Below, piece by piece: positions 1-12,300 of a stretch of 64,000 bases of DNA (position 1 is its first letter; each line of letters starts with the position of its first letter). Both the position numbers and the translations under genes were made by a program. The stretch lies in assembly GCA_036245805.1 (NCBI GenBank), contig BTRK01000006.1, positions 31,748,901 through 31,812,900 on the forward strand, read 5' to 3'. The notes beneath the pieces are model-generated. The model saw only the letters and a program-made list of their open reading frames with translations. It did no database searches and was not told the DNA's origin. This DNA is from Pristionchus mayeri. Lineage: Eukaryota; Nematoda; Chromadorea; Rhabditida; Neodiplogasteridae.

Positions 1-483
1 GCGTGTTGTGGAATAGAAGAGGAGGAGGGGGAGGAGGAGGGGGAGGGGTCGTCCGATGAACTCATCAATCTGCAATTATGGAATACAGGGAGAAGTACGT
101 AGATAGTAAGGGAGATACCTCAATCAAAGGATGGAAGAAGGGGAAGAGAGAGAGACGACCGCTCCTCATAATTCCTCTCTCTCGAGATGATCAATGATGA
201 GATGAGAAATGGAAAATGAATGGACTTTGCATACTCAGAGATGCGTTGTTGCTTTACGATACCAATTATGGAAAAGAACTGATGGAGTGTAGATGCAAAT
301 GGAGGGAAAGTCGGAGGTAGATTATTCTTCACTTAGTTCGGGAGTGATGGGTTTCTGGATTTGAATGTGGGTAAAAATTCGAAATTTCCTCGATATCTCT
401 GAGCGACTTCGAAGGAGAAGGGTCACGGAATGATCTCGTAGAGGAGCATATTATCCATTTCCAATCCGAGAATAGCCGATTAA
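1..483. other. Intergenic, nothing recognised
   Basis: A GA-rich start followed by unremarkable AT-rich sequence. Short open frames here lack homology or splice structure. It lies downstream of the IFT38 gene end at 1290. Confidence 0.5.
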
Positions 484-866
484 GAAATTTCGGGGGGTAC
501 GACATTTCCGCAACCGACATTTCCGCAACGGAGCACCATTCCCTTGACAGAAGGAGTAGCAACTTGGGAGTTGTTTCATTGTTACCAGTATGTGCTCCCA
601 TACCTTTGCATATACAAGTCTTGTTTCCAAGCGATCATGAGTTTCAACGTATAGGGGGTCGTGGAAATCCATATACCACGACCCCCGGGTCGTTGTTTTG
701 GAGTGAAACTCAAGATCGCTAGGAAACAAAAATTGCATATGCAAAGGTATGGGAGCCCATACTGGTAACAATGAAACAACTCCCAAGTTGCTCCTTCTGT
801 CAAGGGAATGGTGCTCCGTTGCGGAAATGTCGGTTGCGGAAATGTCGTACCCCCGAAATTTCGTCC
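484..866. repeat. Palindromic MITE
   Basis: The left arm (484 to ~665) reads as the reverse complement of the right arm (~680 to 866). Both carry a doubled GACATTTCCGCAACC-type block and the word GAAATTTCGGGGG at the outer edge. The centre holds a smaller hairpin around a CGTGGAAAT/CCACGACCCCC core. No protein is encoded and no clear target duplication is visible. It is a non-autonomous inverted-repeat element of unknown superfamily. Confidence 0.8.
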
Positions 867-1289
867 TAATTTTTCCCATATGCTCGACAAACAATATAAT
901 AAAATAGATACACATAGTCTATTTGCGTAATTGTGCAAGAGGCTTGTGAATAACGAAATGTTCATCAATGGACGTAATCTCTAATAAGTGTATTGACGAA
1001 TGAGTGAGTAGTAGCTGCTTCTCCTCAGAATTCGTCCCCGCTACTCGCCGTCTCTTTGTCCTCGTCGTCCTACAACACGAAAAATCAGGATTTTGGACAG
1101 CTTGGAACAACACACCAGAGGGCATGTTCAATGAGAAAGAGCGGGGGAACTGACAATTGTAACAGCTCTTTGGAATCCGAATCTCTCCACTTCCTCTTCC
1201 TCCTCCTCAGCCAATCCTCCCGCACCTCAATTTACGCCCTTTTTATGAGAACTATTGGAGAAATCAAAGGACATACGATAAGGTCACTT
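867..1289. other. Intergenic, 3' flank of dyf-3
   Basis: No coding signal was recognised. It should contain the 3' UTR of the minus-strand IFT38 gene, whose stop codon is at 1290-1292. Confidence 0.4.
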
Positions 1290-4167
1290 TCACAGCGATG
1301 GATCACATCCATCTAGAGTACTTCCCTCCATTTCCATTCCCTCACCAGGATGATCTTCATCGCTCTCTTCGTCTTCCTCATCAGATAGCCCTGCTCCCAT
1401 CATGTTCCCGAATACTTTACGAGCTGAAACTCATTCTCATTTGGCCAGATAGAAGTGCAGATTTGATGTTTGATCTTTGGTGCAAGTGGTGCAAATGCAT
1501 ATTTGATCGTTGATCTTTCGAGATCTTCCTTACGTTCAAGTTTTCTAAACACCGTAAGAATAGAAGGGATGGAATGGTAAGAGTGGAATACCTTGCTGTT
1601 GTTGTGGTGGTGGCTGGAATACAGGGAGCATCTCCATCTCCTCCTCGATCGCATCCCTACCATCAATGCTATTTTCTATCCTATTTTCATGATAGATCTG
1701 TTTTCGTGGAAAAAATGATAGCAGGGAATAGTAATGTACGATCGAAGAGAACGAACTTCTGATTGAGTTGTTCTAGTCTCAGTTTCTCCACTGTCTCCCT
1801 CACATTTCTCTCTGCTTCGATGGCCCGTTCCTCAAATGATCATTCCCTCCATTTAGACCCAGTTGTTACTGGCAAGGCAATAGCTGAGCTCCAGTATTCT
1901 TATTATCTATCGTCGTTTTTTCGAAAAATACTTGGTAGAACTTCTGCCCTTTCTTTGATCCTTTTAAGTAAACAATAGAGAGCGAATCCTATTACTCCTG
2001 ATAAAGAGCTATTTCAGTTTTCCGTGAGCATCGAAATCGGAAAAGAATGGAAGGGCGAAGAAAGCAAGAGACGTCGCATAAGAGTGAATCACCATAAGTA
2101 GTGCTCACCTCATCGGCCCTCTCCAATTCAGATTGCAGCTGTCGGAGATACGTGAGGTTGCGGAACTTGATCACGTATTGCTGAAGAGGGAGTATGAACA
2201 CCGTAGTTTATTCATCCTTCAGGCAAGGAAGAGCTTCTCATTCCAAGATTGTTTAGAGATGCCATATTCGATTTCTTCGGAAGAAATTTGAATTTTCGAA
2301 CATTTTAAATTAATTAGTTTGAAACCTCGTAGACAGCCTTGAGTTTCTCTTCGTATCTCTCGTACTCATCCATGTGCGCGGGACGATAACTCTGAAAAAA
2401 ATGATTTCTAAAGCATATTGAAAAAAAAATTATTTACTATATTACTAAAGGTTTCCGTAACACAAAATATGATATAAGTTAAAGCGGGAGTTTCAGCAAA
2501 CTCAACTGGCATAAACTGCCAACGTCATCCGATTGGAACATTGAACCATAACACAAATCCAAAATATTAAATCATAAAACCAATTTTAAGCAGAGATACG
2601 TGCGATAAACGTTTCTACAGGGCACAGGGTAATCAAGTTGAACGGTTCAAACAAATTAAACGCAGGAAGTGTGTTTCAAAACAGGTCAGAGACGCAGCGA
2701 GATGGGAAGAGGGCACGCGCGAGGAGCGAGTACTCTGTCGTCTGTCGCTCTCGCCTCCCCTCTCTAATTCAAGCGCTTCTTATATTTTGCAGTGTTTCCT
2801 TCGCATATTTTCGTTTCTGTTCTTTTGTTTAGGTATTTTAATATTGCAAACACAGAAATATATTTAAAAATTGAATTACACAATGCAAAGCATCGATTTT
2901 GAGCACCCTTTTAAAATGCGCGGGTTACTGTAAGAAAAGTTTGACAAAATCGTAAGTTCTCTTTGCTACCCACGTTATTCCGTATAAGAGTCTCCGACTT
3001 TTCACGTGCTTTAACACGAAATTTTGAATTACGATACATATTGACCACATAGGTATCCACTTTTCTACACGGATAAATGATGTGGTTTGAATTTGTTACT
3101 AGCCTGGAGTTTAGCGTATCTCTTCTGCATATGGTCGAATTCTCTCCTCTTCCTTTCAATCTTCTCATCCAGTGCCTTCTCGTCGTTTTCGATGTTCGAG
3201 ATCTTCTCCTGAATTTTCGATATTTCGAAGTTGATTGAACCTTGAAATGAAACCTCGATATCTTTTCTTTCGGTATCGACTGCTGCGATGCACAATTTGA
3301 GACTCCTCTCTGTTTCCTAAAAATGATATTATTTTAAAAATCGCAGATAAAATTCGATCTAATGTGAGCACAAACAGTGTAGAACAGTCATGTTCATCAT
3401 AATTGATGGCTAAGTTATCGGATTCATCCATCTCTTCAATCTCGATGTACCTGGACTGAAACAGTTCGGGAAGTGGCGCGAGTTCGTTCCTTCTGCAACT
3501 TCCTTCCTATTAGATATTATCAATTATTGCTTTCTTGTAACACTTTTTATCTGTATGAAACCAGTCTCTCTTTCCACATCTTTTCGGAATATATGGACTA
3601 TAAAATGCTGGAATGAAGGATAAATATATGAAGAGCGACTATAGTTTATCGTTAAAAATATCGTAATAATCTTGACTAACCCTCATGTAGAGATCCTTCT
3701 GGAGGAGATCATTGAGAAGTGCTCCTACTTGTGGAAGCTGAGCTGAGAGTTGACGGGCTACCCCCACTTCTCTCATCTGCACAAGTAATGAAGTTGGATA
3801 CAAATAACCCTGATCCAGTCAACAGATGAAAGTGGGATGAATGACCGACCCTTGCCCCGAGTGTGGCCTTCATTGCATTCCATTGTGCGTTCAACTCCTC
3901 GGCTGGTCTCTGTCTAGTTGCCGAGTGGAGAATTCGAAGGGGGATCAGCAACTCCTGCACTGCGTATCCATCTGCCTGCAAGAATGTATTGCCCATCTAC
4001 ACCTATAGCATTACCCTAATTTCTCTTCTCCTGCTTCCTATTTCATAACAAGAATGTGTGAATTCAGAGAATTACCCTGTGCTTCACCCTACCTGGTAGA
4101 GCTTCTTAGGATTCATCTTGATCCGTGCATTTTGTAGTAGAATTGTGACGCAGGCCTGGACATGAAC
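1290..4167 (-). CDS. dyf-3: Intraflagellar transport protein IFT38 (CLUAP1/DYF-3), 5'-incomplete
   Basis: IFT-B subunit needed for cilium assembly; in nematodes it acts in ciliated sensory neurons. Exons in transcript order: 4167-4093 (cut by the gap), 3975-3850, 3776-3681, 3492-3451, 3316-3104, 2391-2326, 2180-2109, 1830-1757, 1656-1592, 1414-1290. All phases agree, giving about 318 residues. Family landmarks are the block KMNPKKLYQ-ADGYAVQELL, a central coiled coil, the block SYRPAHMDEYERYEE, then KFRNLTYLRQLQ, a PPPQQQQ stretch and an acidic tail (SDEEDEESDEDHP). The N-terminal ~70 residues (calponin-homology-like part in the family) are missing and probably lie in the 500-N gap. Intron 3103-2392 starts with GC, not GT: CAG|GCTAGT. 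A sulfurtransferase gene lies just upstream on the same strand, so an operon is possible. Confidence 0.92.
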
Positions 4168-4667
4168 NNNNNNNNNNNNNNNNNNNNNNNNNNNNNNNNN
4201 NNNNNNNNNNNNNNNNNNNNNNNNNNNNNNNNNNNNNNNNNNNNNNNNNNNNNNNNNNNNNNNNNNNNNNNNNNNNNNNNNNNNNNNNNNNNNNNNNNNN
4301 NNNNNNNNNNNNNNNNNNNNNNNNNNNNNNNNNNNNNNNNNNNNNNNNNNNNNNNNNNNNNNNNNNNNNNNNNNNNNNNNNNNNNNNNNNNNNNNNNNNN
4401 NNNNNNNNNNNNNNNNNNNNNNNNNNNNNNNNNNNNNNNNNNNNNNNNNNNNNNNNNNNNNNNNNNNNNNNNNNNNNNNNNNNNNNNNNNNNNNNNNNNN
4501 NNNNNNNNNNNNNNNNNNNNNNNNNNNNNNNNNNNNNNNNNNNNNNNNNNNNNNNNNNNNNNNNNNNNNNNNNNNNNNNNNNNNNNNNNNNNNNNNNNNN
4601 NNNNNNNNNNNNNNNNNNNNNNNNNNNNNNNNNNNNNNNNNNNNNNNNNNNNNNNNNNNNNNNNNNN
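4168..4667. other. Assembly gap (500 N)
   Basis: A run of exactly 500 N, so probably a scaffold gap of unknown real length. It interrupts the 5' part of the IFT38 gene; the open reading frame runs into it at 4167. Confidence 0.98.
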
Positions 4668-5089
4668 GTCTGTTCCTCATCTCTGTCTTGTCAAAGTATT
4701 TTGAAACAGTTTACTGAATAAATAGTTATTATATGCATAGAAAAAGTCATTGTATATCTGACAATAAGTTCTTCACTTGAACTACTGATTGTCAATGGTC
4801 TAGCAGATGGCACACTCATTCCATCCATATCAATGACAATATGACGTCTATCCTGTTCAAGTGCATTTGATGCATACATAGAGTATTAGCAAGTCCCGTG
4901 TAAAAAATATATGCCCACCGTCATCAGCATCCTTTAAAGCTTTCACGAAGCTGAAAACCATCCGTCGTACATTCACAAAAGCTACGTTTTCTGGTTGACT
5001 GACAATGTATATTAGCGCACATAATATAAGTTGACACACGAGTGGATAGAGACGCTGAATCCGAAATGTATGATAGAGAGAAGGTTTCT
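4668..5089. other. Spacer between sulfurtransferase and dyf-3
   Basis: This is the candidate intercistronic region if the two minus-strand genes form an operon. Open frames on the minus strand (about 4716-4879 and 4900-5000) show no similarity to the expected IFT38 N-terminus, so they are not called as exons. Confidence 0.4.
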
Positions 5090-8000
5090 TCATTGGGCAG
5101 TCTCGCAGATGAGTGAAGGATCTCGCTTCGAGACCTCACGGAGACTTCCCTCAATTAGAGAGAGATTACAAAAGAGTCACGAATTATGTTTATTACATTG
5201 AAGAGACTCCACTTCACACCAGCTTTCTCTAGAGAGAGACCTGGAATGAAACATTCACTCTCTTCTTTCATCTATTAGGGTGTCCCATAAGTTTTTACAC
5301 TTTTTTTCGGAGGAACGTAAAATCGGCCGTATTCATTGTGCTTCCCAAATGTTAATATTATTTAATAGAGCAACCATTACACAATCCCACTCTCCATTGA
5401 ATTTACATCAGCTGCACTCCTCTCTGTTAAGCAGATTTTGATGTAACGGGTACCAAATTCTTATTGACCCATCGAAATTTATTTTTCCTACGAAGGAGCG
5501 CAAAGGTTTGGTGCCACTAACTAACTATTTTGAAAATACACGATCCTACGATCCTTTCTGTGTACTTCACTTATGACATTGATTTGTATTTTATGAGTGC
5601 TAGCGTTCAATTCTGACCACACTCACACGGGAAAGCTAGGTTCTTTCTCTTTGCGATCAAATCGAACCCTAATTTGGATATGCGCTAAATGGAGATATTT
5701 AGTGGTACTCCATATTACTTTGTGCAAATAAGATTTGAAGAGCTTAAAGGGAAATTTAATATCAATTATTTGTTTGATCATGAAATGTCATCGGGAAGGT
5801 GGAAAAAAATGGCTCAGTTTTTTTAAAAAACATTTTTTGTTTTTTTATTGTTGCATCAACATCAGTAGGCAGATTCCTTCCAGATTTAGAATTAATATTA
5901 AGCTATTCATACACTACAAAACGTAGAAGAAAGAAATAAGATTGCATTAAAAAGAAGCCGTAAAGAAAGAAAAACATGTTGAGGAAAAAGTCGATTTGAA
6001 AATACAGTTCCCTTTACATAAACGTTTCCTAAAAACGAGTGGGAGCAGCTGCTTCAAATTCCATGGATTGCGTGATTGTGTAATGGTTGCTCTACTCGAA
6101 AGAATTAACATTTGGGATGCACAATTAATACGGCCGATTTAAAGTTCCTCTGAACAAAAAAGTGTAAGAACTTATGGGACACCCTATTAATTCACTCGAC
6201 TGATGAAACCCTGATTAATCAAAGATCGATCACTATTGTATTCCAAACTAATGAAGGCTGGAAGTGTATGGGAAGAGTAATAGCCCACCCAGTAGTGCAG
6301 CTTGTGTTCCTCCATTGCAGATTGTCATCGTAGGAAGGGACGAATCGAATCCAGATGAGAGCTGCACTAACATACATTAAAATTCGTCCTAATCACGGGA
6401 TGATCGATGCATTTGAGATGACAATGGGGGAATCACCAGGAGGGTGCGAATCTCCTCGGTGTTTCTCAGTTCTCCGTTGTCTGCGATGATGTGAGAGAGA
6501 GGAAGAGACTTCAAACCGGAGAGACGAGCACCCGAAGATCCTCAAGGAGAGATTATCATTTCTAACTCATTCCATCTACTATCATTCATCTATTACACTT
6601 TGTTCGTGGACTTTTCAGAGACGAGGCAAACATGATCACTCTCGTCCATCATTCATAAACCAGCAGACTAGGGTACCGTTGGGTGGGAATGCGAGGGGAT
6701 TCCTTCCATCGAATTCCTCTGCCGGTCTGCAGTCAAGCATATTTACCTGCAATGTTCATTTAAATACGATTGACTCTAGAAAGCTCCAACACACTAAAAA
6801 CCAGTTGTCAGTTACATTTAAACTAATTGTTGTAAAATACAATGCTATAAAACTGTTTAAATGAGGTAAGTTATGAACCTGCTTGAGTCTTTGGAAGAGG
6901 CCATTACTCTTCATCTCGTCGTAAAGCACGATCAGATCTTTTCGGGGCTCAGCAGCTTCCCAATCACCGTACACTCAAATGAATTTCTCAATTCACTCGA
7001 AATAATCAATTCTCAATTCGAAATGGCCACTGCACTACTTCAAAGCCTACCGACAGAGACATCTCCCTTCGTTCCCTGCACTGTAGCTCCGCCCTCCTCC
7101 TTCCACTTGTCAATTCCTCCCTCCAGTACCGCCACTTCCTCAGACCGTACATCTTCAATTGTCGTTCAATCGATTGCCACTCCGTGTATACTGTATACCT
7201 TGAGGAGCCACCATGCACGCGCTGCAAAGAGCATGCCACCGAAGGGTCCTCGACCGTACACCACTACGGCGTCGCCCTCAATATAGACTACAGTTGTCTT
7301 CGTGATCGAGAACTGACTTTGTTCACCTCCCAGCATTCGGATGTATTCCTCGAACAGTTCAGGCGGATACAACGAGGGCACGCTCGTACCTGATAATCGA
7401 TTACTACCGTACTCTTCACAGTCCGTACTCTCAAGGAGAATTCCTGAGGTTGCTAACTAAGCTCTTTCATTCATGGACCATGGTATTGAATGAATATTTA
7501 CGATTACCGTACTTTCCCGGGAACGATGCAATATCGAGGTTGAAGTGGACGGCACCAGGCAGACGTTCCTTATTGAAGTCGGGATGCGCCCTATCGATAT
7601 TGATTTCTTTATTTATCGAATATCTCACTGTTTATTGGTTACCATTTACCAATTGTGTCAGTTTCGTACCCAATAAGACTAATAAAGTATCTACTAATCA
7701 TTCTCCATTCATTTATCAAAATGTTGAATGAGGAGGTGGTATGTGATGGACTCGGTCTTTATTCCCTCTCTTTCATTCCCTCTCTTCTCCTCACCCCCAT
7801 TCCCATCAGTTTCCCGAAGTTTCCGTAGCTCTTCCTAAGGAATTCCTCGTGGTTCGCTGGTTCTCTGAGTGTAATAAGCAGCATCGAAGAGACGCAGCTT
7901 ACGAGAGGAGGCACCAATCTGACAAAGATAAAACACCAACTATTAAAGGTATCATGGGCACAAACAATGCAAAAAACGATAAAGGCCCGTTCGTGGAAGT

Positions 8001-8091
8001 CGAAAGATCTAAGGAAGGAAATAGTCACACATCCACCCTCGGTGAGAAGTTTCTTCAGTTTTGGTACGCGAATAGTGGGAGAACGAAGCAT
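5090..8091 (-). CDS. Mercaptopyruvate/thiosulfate sulfurtransferase (two rhodanese domains)
   Basis: Transfers sulfane sulfur from 3-mercaptopyruvate or thiosulfate to acceptors (cysteine catabolism, H2S production). Exons in order: 8091-8029, 7918-7795, 7606-7508, 7389-7192, 7152-7051, 6973-6879, 6746-6677, 6540-6437, 6361-6289, 5240-5197, 5149-5090 (TGA). From the third exon on, all phases agree. Domain 1 shows KLRLFDAAYY, ERLPGAVHFNLD, LYPPELFEEYIRMLG, GGMLFAARAWWLLKVY and VAVLEGGIDKW. Domain 2 shows NMLDCRPAEEFDG, SLPLSHIIADNGELRN and the active-site loop CNGGTQA, keeping the catalytic Cys but not the common CGSGVTA. It ends with LFN-GSLREVSKRDPSL. Intron 7153-7191 is only 39 nt. Exon 2 looks frameshifted (see findings), and the first exon is tentative. 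A 907-bp mariner-type MITE fills most of intron 5241-6288. Confidence 0.88.
5278..6184. mobile_element. Mariner-type MITE, TA target duplication
   Basis: Terminal inverted repeats begin GGGTGTCCCATAAGTT and are flanked by TA on both sides. The similarity between the two ends extends over roughly 150 bp. It has no transposase frame. It lies in an intron of the sulfurtransferase gene. Confidence 0.9.
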
Positions 8092-9344
8092 CTCGACCAC
8101 TCACGAGCAGAGGGAGGAATCACAATGGGAGAGAGATGAGAATGATTGTGATGTGGTGAATAGAACTGATTCCTTCGAGTCTCTCTTCTGAATAATATAA
8201 ATAATAATAATACTTCAGTGAATATCCTTTTCATAGAAAGAGCAGCTCAGTTCCGTACACCTTTCAATGTGCTATATTTTGTTGCCCAAGATTTTTTTCA
8301 TTTTCAAATTTTTATATTTCGTAATACCAAATTCATCGACGACTAGTACGCTAATATTGAAGTATCAAAAAACTACAGCTATTTCGTAGTGATGACGCAA
8401 TGATTTAAAATATTTCAGCAAACAACTCTCAACTGGTTGATTCTTCATTATTTTGAATGAACGTAATATTTTTAATTGAAAGGACGTTTCTGAATCGTGC
8501 TTCAGGCAGATACTATGTTTGGGGCGGTTTTTTTGACGAGAAGAGATGGAGGTGCAGTTAATCCATCGGAGAAGAAGCATAAACAACCTCATTCCCTTCT
8601 GAATAGAGCACAGATTTCTGAATACAATAGAGGGTAGTGTTCTAGCTGCAGAGTTTACACAGCCGAGTAAGTTAAATCATACGGTAGATGAAACTATTCA
8701 TGCCTTACGAATTTTCATCAAGAGACTGTCCTGCGTGGTATGCATCCAATATTCCAGTCAGAGAAAAAAAACAGTTTAGCTGTTTGTATTCATCGCAGTA
8801 GTTTCGGGTACAGTACCTGGACGGTTTTTAGCTCACAAGCGTCAGCGCACATTCTGGCGTAGGTGAAACGGATACAGTAATCCGCAATGCTAGCACAGAG
8901 TGAAGTGAATGAGCGAGAAGGAGGATACGTGAAATCTCATTAGCGTTTTGTCGAATATTTATGATAACATATTTAACTTGTATTTTAATTTTATAATAGA
9001 CAAAATAAACTAGTATAAAATTTGGGTGTGTTCGAGATGTGCAGTGAGTGTGGTGTTGTCTTGGCATAAGATTACGGTAGTTATGGGTAATTCCATCTCG
9101 GGCGGGCCCTGCTCTTTGAATTAAGAGGCGTGTGCAGTTTTACCGTGTTTCCCACTCGATCAATTTTGGCTAATCTTGTATACAGTTACCTATTGGCCCT
9201 AACCGTTGGATCGTTTCCCCAATCTATTTTCTTTTTCAATATTTGGCGTTATGTGGTCCAACCTTTTCGGCTGTTCGCAATTGCGCATGATCGCCATGTT
9301 ATTCGACTAAATGTATGCCATTGATAAATTAATTTCGCTTGAAG
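8092..9344. promoter_or_regulatory. Divergent intergenic region
   Basis: Lies between the minus-strand sulfurtransferase and plus-strand dyci-1 start codons, so it should hold both promoters. No core element is identifiable by eye. A TACGGTA word occurs near 9072. Whether dyci-1 has an upstream non-coding exon or a spliced-leader site cannot be told. Confidence 0.4.
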
Positions 9345-12300
9345 ATGAGTGCCGAGGAACGTCGAACGAGGAATGAGGAGGTCGAGAGGAAGAAGGCCAA
9401 GTTGGCCGAGATGCGTGCTAATAAGAAGCGTCAGGAGGAAGAGAAGCGACGCCAGTTGCTCAACCCCTCAGGAGCATCCAATGGTCAGTCTCCCCTCAAT
9501 CAGTCCTATGCCGGACTCACACTTGTGGTGGTCAACCTTGTTGAAAAAAACTCGATAACGTAGTGGCAACAAACGTTATTTACACTTCTTGCGTATTTGC
9601 GCATAAATTTGGCCAAGGTTTGTTGCTTCCCTATTCACTTCCTCAGGTGCAATATATAATAGAGTAATCTTAGAACATATCCGTACTAGCTGTTTTGTCA
9701 TCCATATACATACATACATAACGAAACGGAACAACATGTGTCGTTACCACGATAGCTCTTAACTCCGTTATTTTGCTATTATCATTATTTTAAGGCACTG
9801 ACGCACCCAGTACTGTGCCCTCGGACAACATTGACTTCCGATGATCTGGCTGACATGCTCATTCAGGTTCGCATTCATATTATTGGCATTGTTATGTTTA
9901 AGACTGGGAGGGTCTCGAGAGACCCTCAAGGGCCCTCAAGGGCTATTCCATTCAATTTGCTAAACTAAATTTCTGGTGACCATTATCTTATCTAAGTGAT
10001 TCCGTTAAATTCATTTGGATGAAAATTGAGAGCTTAATGGCCAGTGAAAAAATCCCAGAGCAGTTTTGCGTCTAATCTCGACCTTTCATTATTTCAGTGC
10101 GGTGTTCCTCCGGAGCCTAATTTGCGGTCGTCACCAGATAGAACGGATCGGGCGGTGAGTAAATTTCAACTAATTATATGTTTCTTGATTATGCGTTCCG
10201 GCTCCTGTTGAATTTATTTTCTTTTTTGAACTGGTTCATGCTATCATTGCGTACAACTAATTACATGAAATGTAGAAACATAATGTTCACACTTGCCTCG
10301 GATAACGAATGAAACATGACACCCCCAAATCTTTATGATTTATCATTGGTTTAAAATCGAAGTGATATAGTATTAAAGTGCTTATATTTTTCACTTTCCT
10401 TTTCTGATGATGATTTCTTGTCAGGAGAATGGGGCTCCGTCTCCTCGTGGTCAACGAGTGGCAGCTGCGGGGGCGAGAGTCATCTCACTCGATTTCACCC
10501 CTGCCCAATCTGTCGCCAGCGCACCAAGAGACAACGTCAGATTCACCCCTCCCTATCTATATTTACTATTTATTAAGCTAATGATGTTACAATTAGTTGC
10601 TATTGAAGTAATTAATTGTCTGTAAAAGGGTTTTTTTACAGTTTTAACTAAACCTATTACATGCAAGCTATATCAACTGCGTGTAGAATTATTTAGAACG
10701 CTGTAATGTATATCGTGTTGAAGGCCTTCTACTCGAAGATGACGCAGGACGGACGACGAGAAATTCTCGATCGGGGAATTCTCCACCGGCAGTCAGGTAC
10801 TTTAATCTCATGCATGCATATGATATTCAGTTGTTTGGTGGAACAGAAACATAAAATGACAGACAGGAATGACGAACCTAGATATAGTGCATGCCTGCAT
10901 GTCCGAATCACCGAGCGAATCATGATGATCTTAAGATAAACACTCCCTTCCTACAATTAGAGTTCCACATCATTTCAGGATGAATTCGTCTACGGCTCGG
11001 TGTGTTTTTATCGAAATTGTATCTCCTTAACCTCATCCACAATTCGTAAATTTCACGGTGCACTTGCACTCACTCCCTGCAGTTCTCCTGCTGCCACTGC
11101 CTTCATAAACCCCTCTAGCGCTAACCTGCGGGGTCCCTTCTCCGAATTGATGATGCACGAGCAGGGTATATTGGGCACCATAAGGTGTTGCTGTATCATC
11201 AACTCGGTACATACCGTAACTCAGTACCTAATGAAGGACGAAGAGATGACACACTTTTCAAATTTCTTCAGGAGTTTGACTACGACGATGACGATATGAT
11301 GGCGATGGATCGCGTTCACCACCATCACATGGACAGCCATGTAGATGGAAGTCCCCTCGACGGAGACTTGTCAGATATCCTCAGACAACACCATCTGGGA
11401 TTCAGCAGAGCTGGTGAGGGGTGAACTGTACCAATTGAATCGATAGTAGTTCCCATTCTTATTGGCTACGTTTAATGCGATGATTGAGAAGATGTTTGTT
11501 TTCAGTGGGGGTTCCTCATGAAGAGGAGAAAAAGGAGGAGGATAAAGTGCAGAAGCTACCCGATCTGAGTGAGGAGGAGAAGAATCAGGTGAGGGAGATA
11601 CGTCGAATTATCACTCTGAGGTTAATTTCCCCCTTTGATTAGTTCCATTGACTAACAATCTGCCAACTTTCAATTGCGCTATCCAATTGGCCGCCCCCCA
11701 CTATTTCCGTGGAACTTCCTTCAATTTTTTCTGTTTAGATAATGTGCTCCACAAACTTCGTCAATTTTTTCGAGTATAGCAGCAAAGTGATGATGAGAGC
11801 ACTCGCTGAGGATGTACGTCCTTCTATCATTCCATCCTACTAACGCAGTAACGACATTGCGGAATACCCTTCGAATAGTAGATGGTTGATTGACTCTCTC
11901 TCTCTCTTCCTCCAGGATATCTTCATCAACTACGCCATCGACTCAGCTGCTGAGGTGGCAGTGAGTGGGGAGAGACTCACTCACACAAGGAATTTCATCG
12001 ACGAGAAGGTTCCTTATCTGTACGAATGACGAGTACTCAGAGACTGGGATCCCTCGTAAAGTTGTATATCCATAGATTTACGAAATGGGTACAGTAGGAA
12101 CCTGTTATACTCCTTTAGATGGAATGTTGTCAGTAACGGTAATAGTGAGTGGTAGTGGGGTAGAGTAATGCTCTCTGCAGTGGACGTCTGGTCGTGCAGT
12201 CGTGGGCATTTCCTTCTCAGAGATGCATCCCGAATTGGTAGCGATCGCATACGATGAACTGCCTGAGGTGAGCAGCAGGCCATGGAAGAGAATCGATTGC

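Noticed and set aside
4691..4879. Minus-strand open frame as IFT38 5' exon
   Set aside because: No similarity to the conserved IFT38 N-terminus; AT-rich chance frame.
4857..5154. Two overlapping minus-strand frames
   Set aside because: Overlap the real last exon of the sulfurtransferase in other frames, and the rest has no homology.
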